DNA from: Nitrospirota bacterium
Lineage (GTDB): Bacteria > Nitrospirota > Nitrospiria > Nitrospirales > Nitrospiraceae
Assembly (NCBI GenBank): GCA_016201805.1
Contig: JACQCB010000213.1
Location: forward strand, 1 to 7,442
Length of the DNA stretch: 7,442 nt
Direction: 5' to 3'
Positions 1-5,889 of the stretch are shown in pieces. The position numbers were made by a program, and so were the translations under genes. The notes below the pieces were generated by a model. That model worked only from the letters and a program-made list of their open reading frames with translations, made no database searches and was not told the DNA's origin. Each line of letters starts with the position of its first letter. The stretch's first letter is position 1.

Positions 1-1371
1 GGAAGGAGCTTCGGTGACCGTCCGGATGGAGTCGCGCAGGATCGTCACCATACGCGCCAGTTCGGCGGTCGTGACCGATAACGGCGGCATCAGCACGACG
101 ACATGGCCCAAAGGCCTGATGAGCATCCCGCGCCGACGGGCCTCCAGGGTTACCTGATGGCCGATACGTTCGGTCGGCGGGTAGGGGGTCCGTGTCGCGC
201 GGTCCGTCACAAGCTCGATGCCGACCATGTACCCGCGCTGCCGGATCTCCCCCACGTGAGACAGTCTGGAAAGGGGCCGCAGGAACCGGCGGAGGGCCGT
301 GATCCGGGGTTGCATACGCGCCAGCGTCCGCTCCTTGCGGAAGACTTCCAGGTTGGCCAGCGCAACGGCGCAGCCCAAAGGATTGCCGGTGTAACTGTGC
401 CCGTGGAAGAACGTTTTCCATTCCGCATAGTCGCCCAGGAAAGCCCGGTAGATATCCTCGGTGGCCAAGGTTGCGGCCAACGGCAAGTAGCCGCCGGTCA
501 AGCCCTTGCTGACGGCCATCAGGTCCGGGGTCACGCCTTCATGCGCGCAGGCGAACATCCGGCCGGTCCGCCCGAATCCGGTGGCCACTTCGTCGGCAAT
601 CAACAGGACCTGATACTTGGTGCAGAGTTCACGCATGCGCGCCAGGTAACCGGGAGGAGCCATCAGCATACCGGCGGCGGCCTGGACGAGGGGTTCGATG
701 ATCACGCCGGCGAGGGCCCGATGCCGCCGTTTCAATATCCGTTCGACCGGATCGAGACAGGCCATCGCGCAGGACGGATAGGTCAGTCGCAAGGGACAGC
801 GGTAACAGTAGGGCGGCTCGGCGGCCAGGGTGGGAAATAACAAGGGGCGGAACCGATCCCTGAACAGGTCGATGCCGCCCACGCTCATCGCGCCGACGGT
901 ATCGCCGTGATAGGCCAGGTGCAGGCGCAGGAACGTCCGCTTAGGCCCGGCCTTCGGCCGGCGCTGCCGCCAGTACTGCACCGCCATCTTCAGCGCAATT
1001 TCCACCGCCGTGGAGCCATTGTCCGAGTAGAACACCTTCGTCAGCCCGGCCGGCGCCAAGCGGACCAACTCGCGGGCCAGTCGAATAGCCGGCGGACTGG
1101 ACAACCCCAGCAAAGTGCTATGCGCGATACGGGAGAGCTGGGCGCGGAGCGCGCGGTCGAGCCTCGGATGCCGGTGCCCGTGGACATTGACCCAGAGGGA
1201 GGACACGCCGTCCAAATAGCGCCGCCCCTCGGTGTCGATCACATAGGATCCCTTGCCGCGCTCGATAATGACCGGCTCTTCCCGTTCCCATTCCTTCATT
1301 TGAGTGAAGGGGTGCCACAGGAATGTCCGGTCCCAGTCGGCCAGGCGGTCACGGTCTCGGCTAGGTGTCAT
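1..1371 (-). CDS. bioA: Adenosylmethionine-8-amino-7-oxononanoate aminotransferase (DAPA synthase), 3' end cut by window
   Basis: This PLP enzyme converts 7-keto-8-aminopelargonate to 7,8-diaminopelargonate in cytoplasmic biotin synthesis; the amino donor is usually S-adenosylmethionine, and lysine in some relatives. The minus strand is open for 457 codons from an ATG at 1371-1369 to the window edge with no stop. Near the N-terminus is LWHPFTQM (about residues 18-25), then YLDGVSSLWVNVHGH (52-66). The class III aminotransferase core shows D260 in DEVATGFGRTG, which should contact the PLP ring nitrogen, and K289 in SKGLTGGYLPL, the Schiff-base lysine. HGHSYTGNPLGCAVA follows. These offsets sit about 15 residues beyond those of the E. 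coli enzyme. The family is about 430-460 residues long, so only a short tail is missing. This start is chosen because the next ATG (residue 25) would remove the conserved LWHPFTQ block. No good Shine-Dalgarno sequence precedes it. A Cys cluster lies at 189, 192, 201 and 205. The gene is transcribed divergently from lepA. The symbol is well supported; the donor substrate is not known. Confidence 0.95.
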   Translation of the reverse strand, partial: MTPSRDRDRLADWDRTFLWHPFTQMKEWEREEPVIIERGKGSYVIDTEGRRYLDGVSSLWVNVHGHRHPRLDRALRAQLSRIAHSTLLGLSSPPAIRLARELVRLAPAGLTKVFYSDNGSTAVEIALKMAVQYWRQRRPKAGPKRTFLRLHLAYHGDTVGAMSVGGIDLFRDRFRPLLFPTLAAEPPYCYRCPLRLTYPSCAMACLDPVERILKRRHRALAGVIIEPLVQAAAGMLMAPPGYLARMRELCTKYQVLLIADEVATGFGRTGRMFACAHEGVTPDLMAVSKGLTGGYLPLAATLATEDIYRAFLGDYAEWKTFFHGHSYTGNPLGCAVALANLEVFRKERTLARMQPRITALRRFLRPLSRLSHVGEIRQRGYMVGIELVTDRATRTPYPPTERIGHQVTLEARRRGMLIRPLGHVVVLMPPLSVTTAELARMVTILRDSIRTVTEAPS

Positions 1372-1410
1372 GATGCCCGATGGTGGTGAACGATGGGTTG
1401 CAATCGGCGG

Positions 1411-1439
1411 ATTATAAGGGCCGGCTTCTTCTTTGACAA
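1411..1439 (-). promoter_or_regulatory. Sigma70-type promoter for bioA
   Basis: Read on the minus strand, TTGTCA (1439-1434) is followed by a 17-base spacer and a perfect TATAAT (1416-1411). This predicts a transcription start near 1404 and a leader of about 33 bases before the bioA ATG. The -35 is one base off consensus and lies on top of the lepA -35 on the other strand. The hexamers and spacing are seen directly; activity is inferred. Confidence 0.8.
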
Positions 1440-1461
1440 CCTACCGATGAGCGCATATAAT
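1433..1461 (+). promoter_or_regulatory. Consensus sigma70-type promoter for the lepA operon
   Basis: TTGACA (1433-1438), a 17-base spacer and TATAAT (1456-1461) give an exact match to the sigma70 consensus. The predicted transcription start is near 1468, only about 10 bases before the lepA ATG at 1478. The -10 covers an upstream in-frame ATG at 1460, so that codon cannot be the start on this transcript. The -35 shares five base pairs with the bioA -35 on the opposite strand. The match is direct sequence evidence; strength and regulation are inferred. Confidence 0.85.
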
Positions 1462-1477
1462 GAGCCGATTTTGTCGC

Positions 1478-3289
1478 ATGAGCAAGGACTTGCAAAGCCT
1501 TATCAGAAATTTCTCCATTATCGCCCATATCGATCACGGGAAATCGACCCTCGCTGACCGGTTCCTTGAAACGACAGGCGCCATTACCGCCCGGGAGTCC
1601 CGCGAACAGATCCTGGATGCGATGGACCTCGAGCGTGAGCGCGGCATCACGATCAAGGCCCATGCGGTGGCGATCAAGTACCGGGCCGACGATGGGCAGA
1701 CCTATTCCTTGCACCTGATCGATACGCCGGGGCACGTCGACTTCACCTACGAGGTCTCCCGCAGCCTGGCGGCCTGCGAGGGGGCGTTGCTGCTGGTGGA
1801 TGCCACGCAGGGCGTCGAGGCGCAGACGATCGCCAATGCCCACCTCGCCTTGGCCAACAACCTGGAAATTCTGCCGGTGATCAACAAGATCGACTTGCCC
1901 AGCGCCGACGTCGAAGGCGTGAAACACCAGATACAGGAAGTGCTGGGGCTGGACGTCACGGACACGTTGCTCGTCAGCGCCAAGGAAGGCCGGGGCGTGC
2001 GGGAAGTCCTCGAAGCGATCATCGCGAAAGTGCCCCCTCCGGCCGGCGACCCGAACAAACCGCTCAAGGCATTGATCTTCGACTTGTGGTTCGACAACTA
2101 CCAGGGCGTGATCGTCCTGACGCGGATCGTCGACGGTCAGATGAAGCCCGGCATGAAGATCAAATTGATGTCGAACAACCGGACCTTCGAGGTCACCGAG
2201 GTGGGGCAGTTCACGCCGAAGCGCACGAAAACCGATCGCCTCGACGCCGGCGAAGTCGGCTACATGTGCGCCAACATCCGGGAGGCGGTGGACACGAAGA
2301 TCGGGGATACGATCACGGAGGCCGCGCGGCCCACGGAGTCGGCGTTTCCCGGCTACAAAGACGTCAAGCCGCTGGTCTTCTGCGGCCTCTACTCCACCGA
2401 CACCGCCCGTTTCGAAGACCTGCGCGACGCGCTGCAGAAGCTTCGGCTCAACGATTCCTCGTTCATCTACGAACCGGAAACGTCGCTGGCCCTGGGATTC
2501 GGGTTCCGGTGCGGGTTCTTGGGATTGCTGCACATGGAGATCATCCAGGAACGTCTCGAACGGGAATACGAACTGACGCTGATCACGACGGCGCCCACGG
2601 TCGTCTATCAGGTCCTCACGACGGCGGGGGAAATTCTCCAGATCGACAACCCCTCCAAGCTGCCGCCGCCCTCGGCGATCGCGGGGTTCGAGGAACCGTT
2701 CATCCAAGCGACCATCATTACCCCCGAACGTTTCGTCGGCCAGATCCTCCAGCTCTGCCAGGATCGCCGGGGGATCCAGAAGGGTCTGCACTACCTCGAT
2801 CCCACGCGGGTCATGCTCACCTACGAATTACCGTTGAACGAGGTCATTCTGGATTTCTACGACCGGCTCAAGTCCAAGACCCAGGGTTACGCCTCGCTGG
2901 ACTATGAACTGATCGGCTACCGCGAAGCAGACCTGGTCAAGCTGGACATTCTCCTCAACGGAGAAACCGTCGATGCGCTCTCCTTCATCACACATCACGA
3001 CAAGGCTCAGATCCGGGGACGCCAAATGGCCGAGAAGATGAAGGAGTTCATCCCCAAGCAGATGTTTGAGATCGCCATCCAGGCGGCCATCGGCAACAAG
3101 ATTGTCGCGCGGGAGACCATCGGCGCGATCAAGAAGAACGTCACCGCCAAGTGCTACGGCGGCGACATCTCGCGAAAACGGAAACTGTGGGAGAAGCAGA
3201 AAGAAGGCAAGAAACGGATGAAGCAAATCGGACGCGTCGAGGTCCCCCAGGAAGCCTTCCTGGCCCTCTTGAAAGTGACGGGCGAGTAG
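1478..3289 (+). CDS. lepA: Elongation factor 4 (ribosome-associated translational GTPase LepA)
   Basis: LepA is a GTPase related to EF-G that binds the ribosome; back-translocation and a role in ribosome assembly or initiation have both been proposed. The 603-residue product matches the usual length of about 600. The GTPase domain has the P-loop AHIDHGKST (16-24), a switch I region with RERGITIKAHAV, DTPGHVD (82-88) with H86 in the catalytic histidine position, NKID (136-139) and SAKEG. EF-G-like beta-barrel and alpha/beta domains follow. The LepA-specific C-terminal domain is present, with YGGDISRKRKLWEKQKEGKKRMKQIG close to the end. This distinguishes it from EF-G, TypA and RF3. The ATG at 1478 is preferred to the in-frame ATG at 1460, which lies inside the -10 hexamer; starting at 1478 also puts IRNFSIIAHIDHGKST near the N-terminus as is usual. 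No Shine-Dalgarno sequence is visible. It is the first gene of the plus-strand run, and lepB starts 2 bases after its stop. Confidence 0.98.
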   Translation: MSKDLQSLIRNFSIIAHIDHGKSTLADRFLETTGAITARESREQILDAMDLERERGITIKAHAVAIKYRADDGQTYSLHLIDTPGHVDFTYEVSRSLAACEGALLLVDATQGVEAQTIANAHLALANNLEILPVINKIDLPSADVEGVKHQIQEVLGLDVTDTLLVSAKEGRGVREVLEAIIAKVPPPAGDPNKPLKALIFDLWFDNYQGVIVLTRIVDGQMKPGMKIKLMSNNRTFEVTEVGQFTPKRTKTDRLDAGEVGYMCANIREAVDTKIGDTITEAARPTESAFPGYKDVKPLVFCGLYSTDTARFEDLRDALQKLRLNDSSFIYEPETSLALGFGFRCGFLGLLHMEIIQERLEREYELTLITTAPTVVYQVLTTAGEILQIDNPSKLPPPSAIAGFEEPFIQATIITPERFVGQILQLCQDRRGIQKGLHYLDPTRVMLTYELPLNEVILDFYDRLKSKTQGYASLDYELIGYREADLVKLDILLNGETVDALSFITHHDKAQIRGRQMAEKMKEFIPKQMFEIAIQAAIGNKIVARETIGAIKKNVTAKCYGGDISRKRKLWEKQKEGKKRMKQIGRVEVPQEAFLALLKVTGE

Positions 3290-3291
3290 CC

Positions 3292-4071
3292 ATGGAACGG
3301 ACCCCCTCCCGCATCGAGAAGGCGCCTGACACCACCGTGGAAGCCGCCCCCCAGGTCCAGGACGCGCTCCCGCTGCCCGATCACCTGGCGGAGGCCGAGC
3401 ATGCCGGCCCGTCTCGGAAGTCGATCCTGCGCGAATATGCGGAAGCCATTATCGTGGCCATGCTGCTCGCCTTCGCGATTCGGGTCTTCATGGTGCAGGC
3501 GTTCAAGATTCCGTCCGGCTCCATGATTCCCACGCTTTTGATCGGCGACCATATTTTGGTCAGCAAACTGTCCTACGGATTGCAGTGGCCGGCAGACTGC
3601 ACGCTCCGGATGACCTTTCCTCCGGTGACCTGCTACACATCCCGCACGCTCGCGTCGTTCGGACAACCGGAGCGGGGCGACGTCATCGTCTTTCGCTATC
3701 CCGAAGACGAAGACAAGGATTTCATTAAACGCATCGTGGGGCTCCCCGGCGATCAGATCGAGATCCGCAACAAAGCGGTCTTGGTGAACGGGGTTCCGCT
3801 GGACGATCGGGCCTATACCCAACGGATCGATCCCGGCGTCATCGACGGGGTCATCAACCCGCGGGACAACTTCGGCCCCGTCACGGTGCCCGAGAACGCC
3901 TATTTTGTGATGGGCGACAACCGCGACCAGAGCCTCGACAGCCGCTTTTGGGGGTTCGTCCGAACCGAGAAGATCAAGGGCAAGGCGTTTCGGATTTACT
4001 GGTCGTGGAGCGGACAAGGGGACTGGAAACAGTGGGTGCGATGGGACCGGTTCGGTCTGGCCATCCGGTAG
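3292..4071 (+). CDS. lepB: Signal peptidase I
   Basis: This membrane-bound serine protease cleaves signal peptides from exported pre-proteins on the periplasmic face of the inner membrane. The product has 259 residues. An N-terminal stretch of about 45 residues rich in Pro, Glu and Ala is followed by one clear membrane segment (about 50-71, AEAIIVAMLLAFAIRVFMVQ). Directly after it comes box B, IPSGSMIPTL, with the nucleophile S77. The general-base lysine is K146 in DFIKRIVGLPGD, and box E is GDNRDQSLDSRFWG (208-221). These are the hallmarks of the S26 family. The Ser/Lys dyad is intact, so the enzyme should be active. C103 and C114 lie in an insert between boxes B and C and could form a disulfide. 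The frame stays open upstream inside lepA, but the ATG 2 bases after the lepA stop is chosen since it avoids a 141-base overlap; no strong ribosome binding site is visible, so translational coupling to lepA is likely. The lepA-lepB pairing is also known from E. coli. Confidence 0.97.
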   Translation: MERTPSRIEKAPDTTVEAAPQVQDALPLPDHLAEAEHAGPSRKSILREYAEAIIVAMLLAFAIRVFMVQAFKIPSGSMIPTLLIGDHILVSKLSYGLQWPADCTLRMTFPPVTCYTSRTLASFGQPERGDVIVFRYPEDEDKDFIKRIVGLPGDQIEIRNKAVLVNGVPLDDRAYTQRIDPGVIDGVINPRDNFGPVTVPENAYFVMGDNRDQSLDSRFWGFVRTEKIKGKAFRIYWSWSGQGDWKQWVRWDRFGLAIR

Positions 4072-4097
4072 TCTCGCACGACAGTGGTCAAGTTCAA

Positions 4098-4139
4098 GTC
4101 GTGAGTGTTGAGTTGAATTCAAAATCTAAAACTCGCAAC
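4098..4139. repeat. AT-rich imperfect inverted repeat centred on TTGAATTCAA
   Basis: The perfect 10-base palindrome TTGAATTCAA (4113-4122) is flanked by a left arm beginning GTCGTGAGTGTT (4098) and a right arm ending AAACTCGCAAC (4139). The reverse complement of the right arm reads GTTGCGAGTTTT, agreeing with the left arm at 9 of 12 positions, with slight length asymmetry nearer the centre. The segment is much richer in A+T than its surroundings. It sits between lepB and the body of the heptose kinase gene and contains that gene's candidate start codons. It may be a decayed dispersed intergenic repeat or an RNA hairpin; whether copies exist elsewhere cannot be seen here. Confidence 0.5.
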
Positions 4140-5111
4140 GTAAAACTGCTCCGGGCCATCCAACGGTTCCCCCAGGCCGGCGTACTGGTCGTCGGGGACC
4201 TCATCCTGGATCATTACATCTGGGGCAAAGTCAGCCGCATTTCCCCCGAAGCCCCGGTCCCGGTGGTCCAGGTCCATTCCGAGTCGCTGCAACTCGGCGG
4301 CGCCGCCAACGTCTACCATAACATTCTCGCCCTGGGCGGCAAGGCGGACATCTGCGGCGTCGTGGGGGCCGACGAGGGCGGCCGCTGCCTGCTCAAGGAA
4401 CTGGGGCTGAAACGGCAGGGCCGTGGCGGCGTGGTGATCGATCCGAGTCGGCCGACGACCCGCAAGACACGCGTCGTCGCGCACAACCAGCAAATGGTCC
4501 GGTTCGACGTGGAACGCCGATCGGACATCAAGACGCCGATCCAACGCCGCATCGTCCGCTACGTGGAGTCCCGGTTGCGCGAAATCTCCTGCCTCGTGGT
4601 CTCCGACTATGCCAAGGGCGTGGTGACGATGCCGCTCATGGCCGAACTCACCCGCCTGGCGGCGCTCCGCCGCATCCCCATCATTGTGGACCCGAAAGTC
4701 GAGCACTTCTCCTACTATAAAGGGGTGACCGTTGTGACCCCCAACCACCTTGAGGCCGGGCAGGCGGCCGGCATCCATGCCGACGACGACCGCTCCATCA
4801 CGGAAGCGGGCGAGATCATCCGGCAACGGCTGGGCTGCCACTCGGTCCTCATCACCCGGGGCGAGCAGGGCATGAGCCTCTTCGAATCCGACGGCGCGCA
4901 CTGGCACATCCCCACGATGGCCCGGCAAGTGTACGACGTGACCGGAGCCGGCGACACCGTGGTCGGCACCCTCGCCCTGGCCCTGGCCACCGGCGCATCG
5001 ATGCACGACGGCGCCATCCTGGCCAACCAGGCAGCCGGCATCGTGGTCGGCGTGGTCGGCACGGCGACAGTGACCGCCGCGCAACTGACCGAGGCGTTGA
5101 ACCATGCCTAG
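4101..5111 (+). CDS. rfaE1: D-glycero-beta-D-manno-heptose-7-phosphate kinase (single-domain HldA/RfaE1 type)
   Basis: This PfkB/ribokinase-family enzyme phosphorylates heptose 7-phosphate at C1 to the 1,7-bisphosphate in ADP-heptose synthesis for the LPS inner core. The product has 336 residues if it starts at GTG 4101. Motifs in order are VLVVGDLILDHYIWGKVSRISPEAPVPVV near the N-terminus, LGGAANVYHNILALGG (65-80), DYAKGVV, VDPKVEHFSYYKGVTVVTPNHLEA, and the anion-hole/catalytic motif GAGD at 282-285 with D285 as the expected base. The SRISPEAPVPV block is typical of heptose kinases rather than sugar kinases in general. Bifunctional HldE proteins carry a further cytidylyltransferase-like domain; here the gene ends after the kinase domain, so a separate HldC/RfaE2 is expected elsewhere. 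The start is uncertain: GTG 4101 and TTG 4113 lie in an AT-rich palindrome, and an ATG at 4041 in the same frame would overlap lepB by 31 bases. The stop overlaps the kdsB start by 8 bases. The function is well supported, the N-terminus is not. Confidence 0.93.
   Translation: MSVELNSKSKTRNVKLLRAIQRFPQAGVLVVGDLILDHYIWGKVSRISPEAPVPVVQVHSESLQLGGAANVYHNILALGGKADICGVVGADEGGRCLLKELGLKRQGRGGVVIDPSRPTTRKTRVVAHNQQMVRFDVERRSDIKTPIQRRIVRYVESRLREISCLVVSDYAKGVVTMPLMAELTRLAALRRIPIIVDPKVEHFSYYKGVTVVTPNHLEAGQAAGIHADDDRSITEAGEIIRQRLGCHSVLITRGEQGMSLFESDGAHWHIPTMARQVYDVTGAGDTVVGTLALALATGASMHDGAILANQAAGIVVGVVGTATVTAAQLTEALNHA
5091..5094 (+). promoter_or_regulatory. Probable kdsB ribosome binding site
   Basis: GAGG lies 9 bases before the kdsB ATG at 5104, inside the last codons of the heptose kinase gene. 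It supports that ATG as the start and the 8-base overlap of the two genes. Confidence 0.55.
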
Positions 5112-5865
5112 CCGCTCGTCCTCCGTCACCGTCGTCATCCCGGCTCGATTCGGGTCTTCGCGGTTTCCCGGCAAGCCCCTGGCTCAGCTAATGGGCAAAC
5201 CGCTCATCCAGCACGTCTATGAACGAGTTCAGGCCGCGCCGGGAATCGGCCAGGTGCTGGTCGCCACCGACGACCGCCGCATCAGCGAGGCCGTGCAGGG
5301 GTTCGGAGGGGCCGTAGTCCTGACCGGCGAACCGTTCCGGACGGGAACGGACCGAGTCGCCGGGGTGGCGCGGCAACTGCCGGGCGACGTCTTCGTCAAC
5401 CTGCAAGGCGACGAGATCGCCCTGCACCCGGGGCTCTTGACCGACCTCGTGACCCCATTCCTCACGAGCGGCGCGGCCATGGGCACGTTGAAGCGGCGCC
5501 TGACCTCAGCCGACGAGCTCCGGAATCCAGGCGTCGTCAAGGTCGTCACGGATCGAAACGGCGAGGCCCTTTATTTTTCACGGGCGCCGATTCCGCACGT
5601 GCGGGATGGGAAGGCCGGGGAGCCCGTCAACGGCTTGCATTATGTGCACCTCGGCATTTACATTTATACGCGCGACACCCTGTTGCGGCTGGCGGGCATG
5701 CCGACCGGCATGCTCGAAGAAGCGGAAAAGCTCGAGCAGCTCCGCGCCATGGAACAGGGGATTCGCATCCGGGTCTGGGAAACGTCGCACGCCTCGCTCC
5801 GGATCGATACCCCCGAAGACCTGGACGCGGCGGCGGCCGCTTTGCAAAAACTCGTTCCCTGTTGA
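5104..5865 (+). CDS. kdsB: 3-deoxy-manno-octulosonate cytidylyltransferase (CMP-KDO synthetase)
   Basis: This cytoplasmic enzyme joins CTP and KDO to give CMP-KDO and pyrophosphate, the activated sugar for the first KDO transfers to lipid A. The product has 253 residues (E. coli KdsB has 248). The nucleotide-binding N-terminus reads VVIPARFGSSRFPGKPL (10-26), with R15 and K24 in the positions that contact CTP in the family. NLQGDE (99-104) supplies D103 as a metal ligand, and RIDTPEDLD near the C-terminus supplies the second, D235. FSRAPIPHVRDG and HLGIYIYTRDTLLRL are also family blocks, as is EKLEQLRAMEQG. It could be confused with NeuA-type CMP-sialate synthetases, but the LEQLRA and DTPEDL blocks and the adjacent heptose kinase favour KdsB. 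The ATG overlaps the previous stop by 8 bases, so translational coupling is likely. pyrG, whose product makes the CTP used here, begins 24 bases after the stop. Confidence 0.96.
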   Translation: MPSRSSSVTVVIPARFGSSRFPGKPLAQLMGKPLIQHVYERVQAAPGIGQVLVATDDRRISEAVQGFGGAVVLTGEPFRTGTDRVAGVARQLPGDVFVNLQGDEIALHPGLLTDLVTPFLTSGAAMGTLKRRLTSADELRNPGVVKVVTDRNGEALYFSRAPIPHVRDGKAGEPVNGLHYVHLGIYIYTRDTLLRLAGMPTGMLEEAEKLEQLRAMEQGIRIRVWETSHASLRIDTPEDLDAAAAALQKLVPC

Positions 5866-5879
5866 TGGTCCGATTACGC

Positions 5880-5884
5880 GGAGG
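5880..5884 (+). promoter_or_regulatory. pyrG ribosome binding site
   Basis: GGAGG ends 5 bases before the ATG at 5890. It is the strongest Shine-Dalgarno match before any gene in the window and fixes the pyrG start. Confidence 0.8.
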
Positions 5885-5889
5885 TTGAG

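Noticed and set aside
103..840. Plus-strand frame of 245 codons across bioA
   Set aside because: Antisense to bioA, which has all expected catalytic residues; no domain seen in the plus-strand product.
1372..1477. Possible BirA or BioR operator in the bioA-lepA spacer
   Set aside because: TTGTCAAAG on the minus strand resembles half of a BirA site, but no matching inverted half lies at the expected distance, and no BioR-like palindrome is present. The motif is explained by the shared -35.
1412..2791. Long open frame on the minus strand (459 codons) opposite lepA
   Set aside because: It lies wholly antisense to a clear lepA, shows no recognisable domain, and has the Arg/Asp/Gly-rich composition expected of a shadow frame in high-GC DNA.
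2086..2907. Plus-strand frame of 273 codons inside lepA in another frame
   Set aside because: Overlaps lepA entirely and reads as low-complexity Arg/Gly/His-rich sequence without motifs.
3154..4122. Minus-strand frame of 322 codons opposite lepB
   Set aside because: Antisense to lepB with an intact catalytic dyad; no motifs and a His/Arg-rich shadow composition.
4119..5174. Minus-strand frame of 351 codons opposite the heptose kinase gene
   Set aside because: Antisense to an intact PfkB-family gene; its His/Asp/Gly-rich sequence mirrors the GC-rich codons of the real gene.
5866..5889. Possible terminator between kdsB and pyrG
   Set aside because: The 24-base gap has no stem-loop followed by a T-run; it contains mainly the pyrG ribosome binding site.
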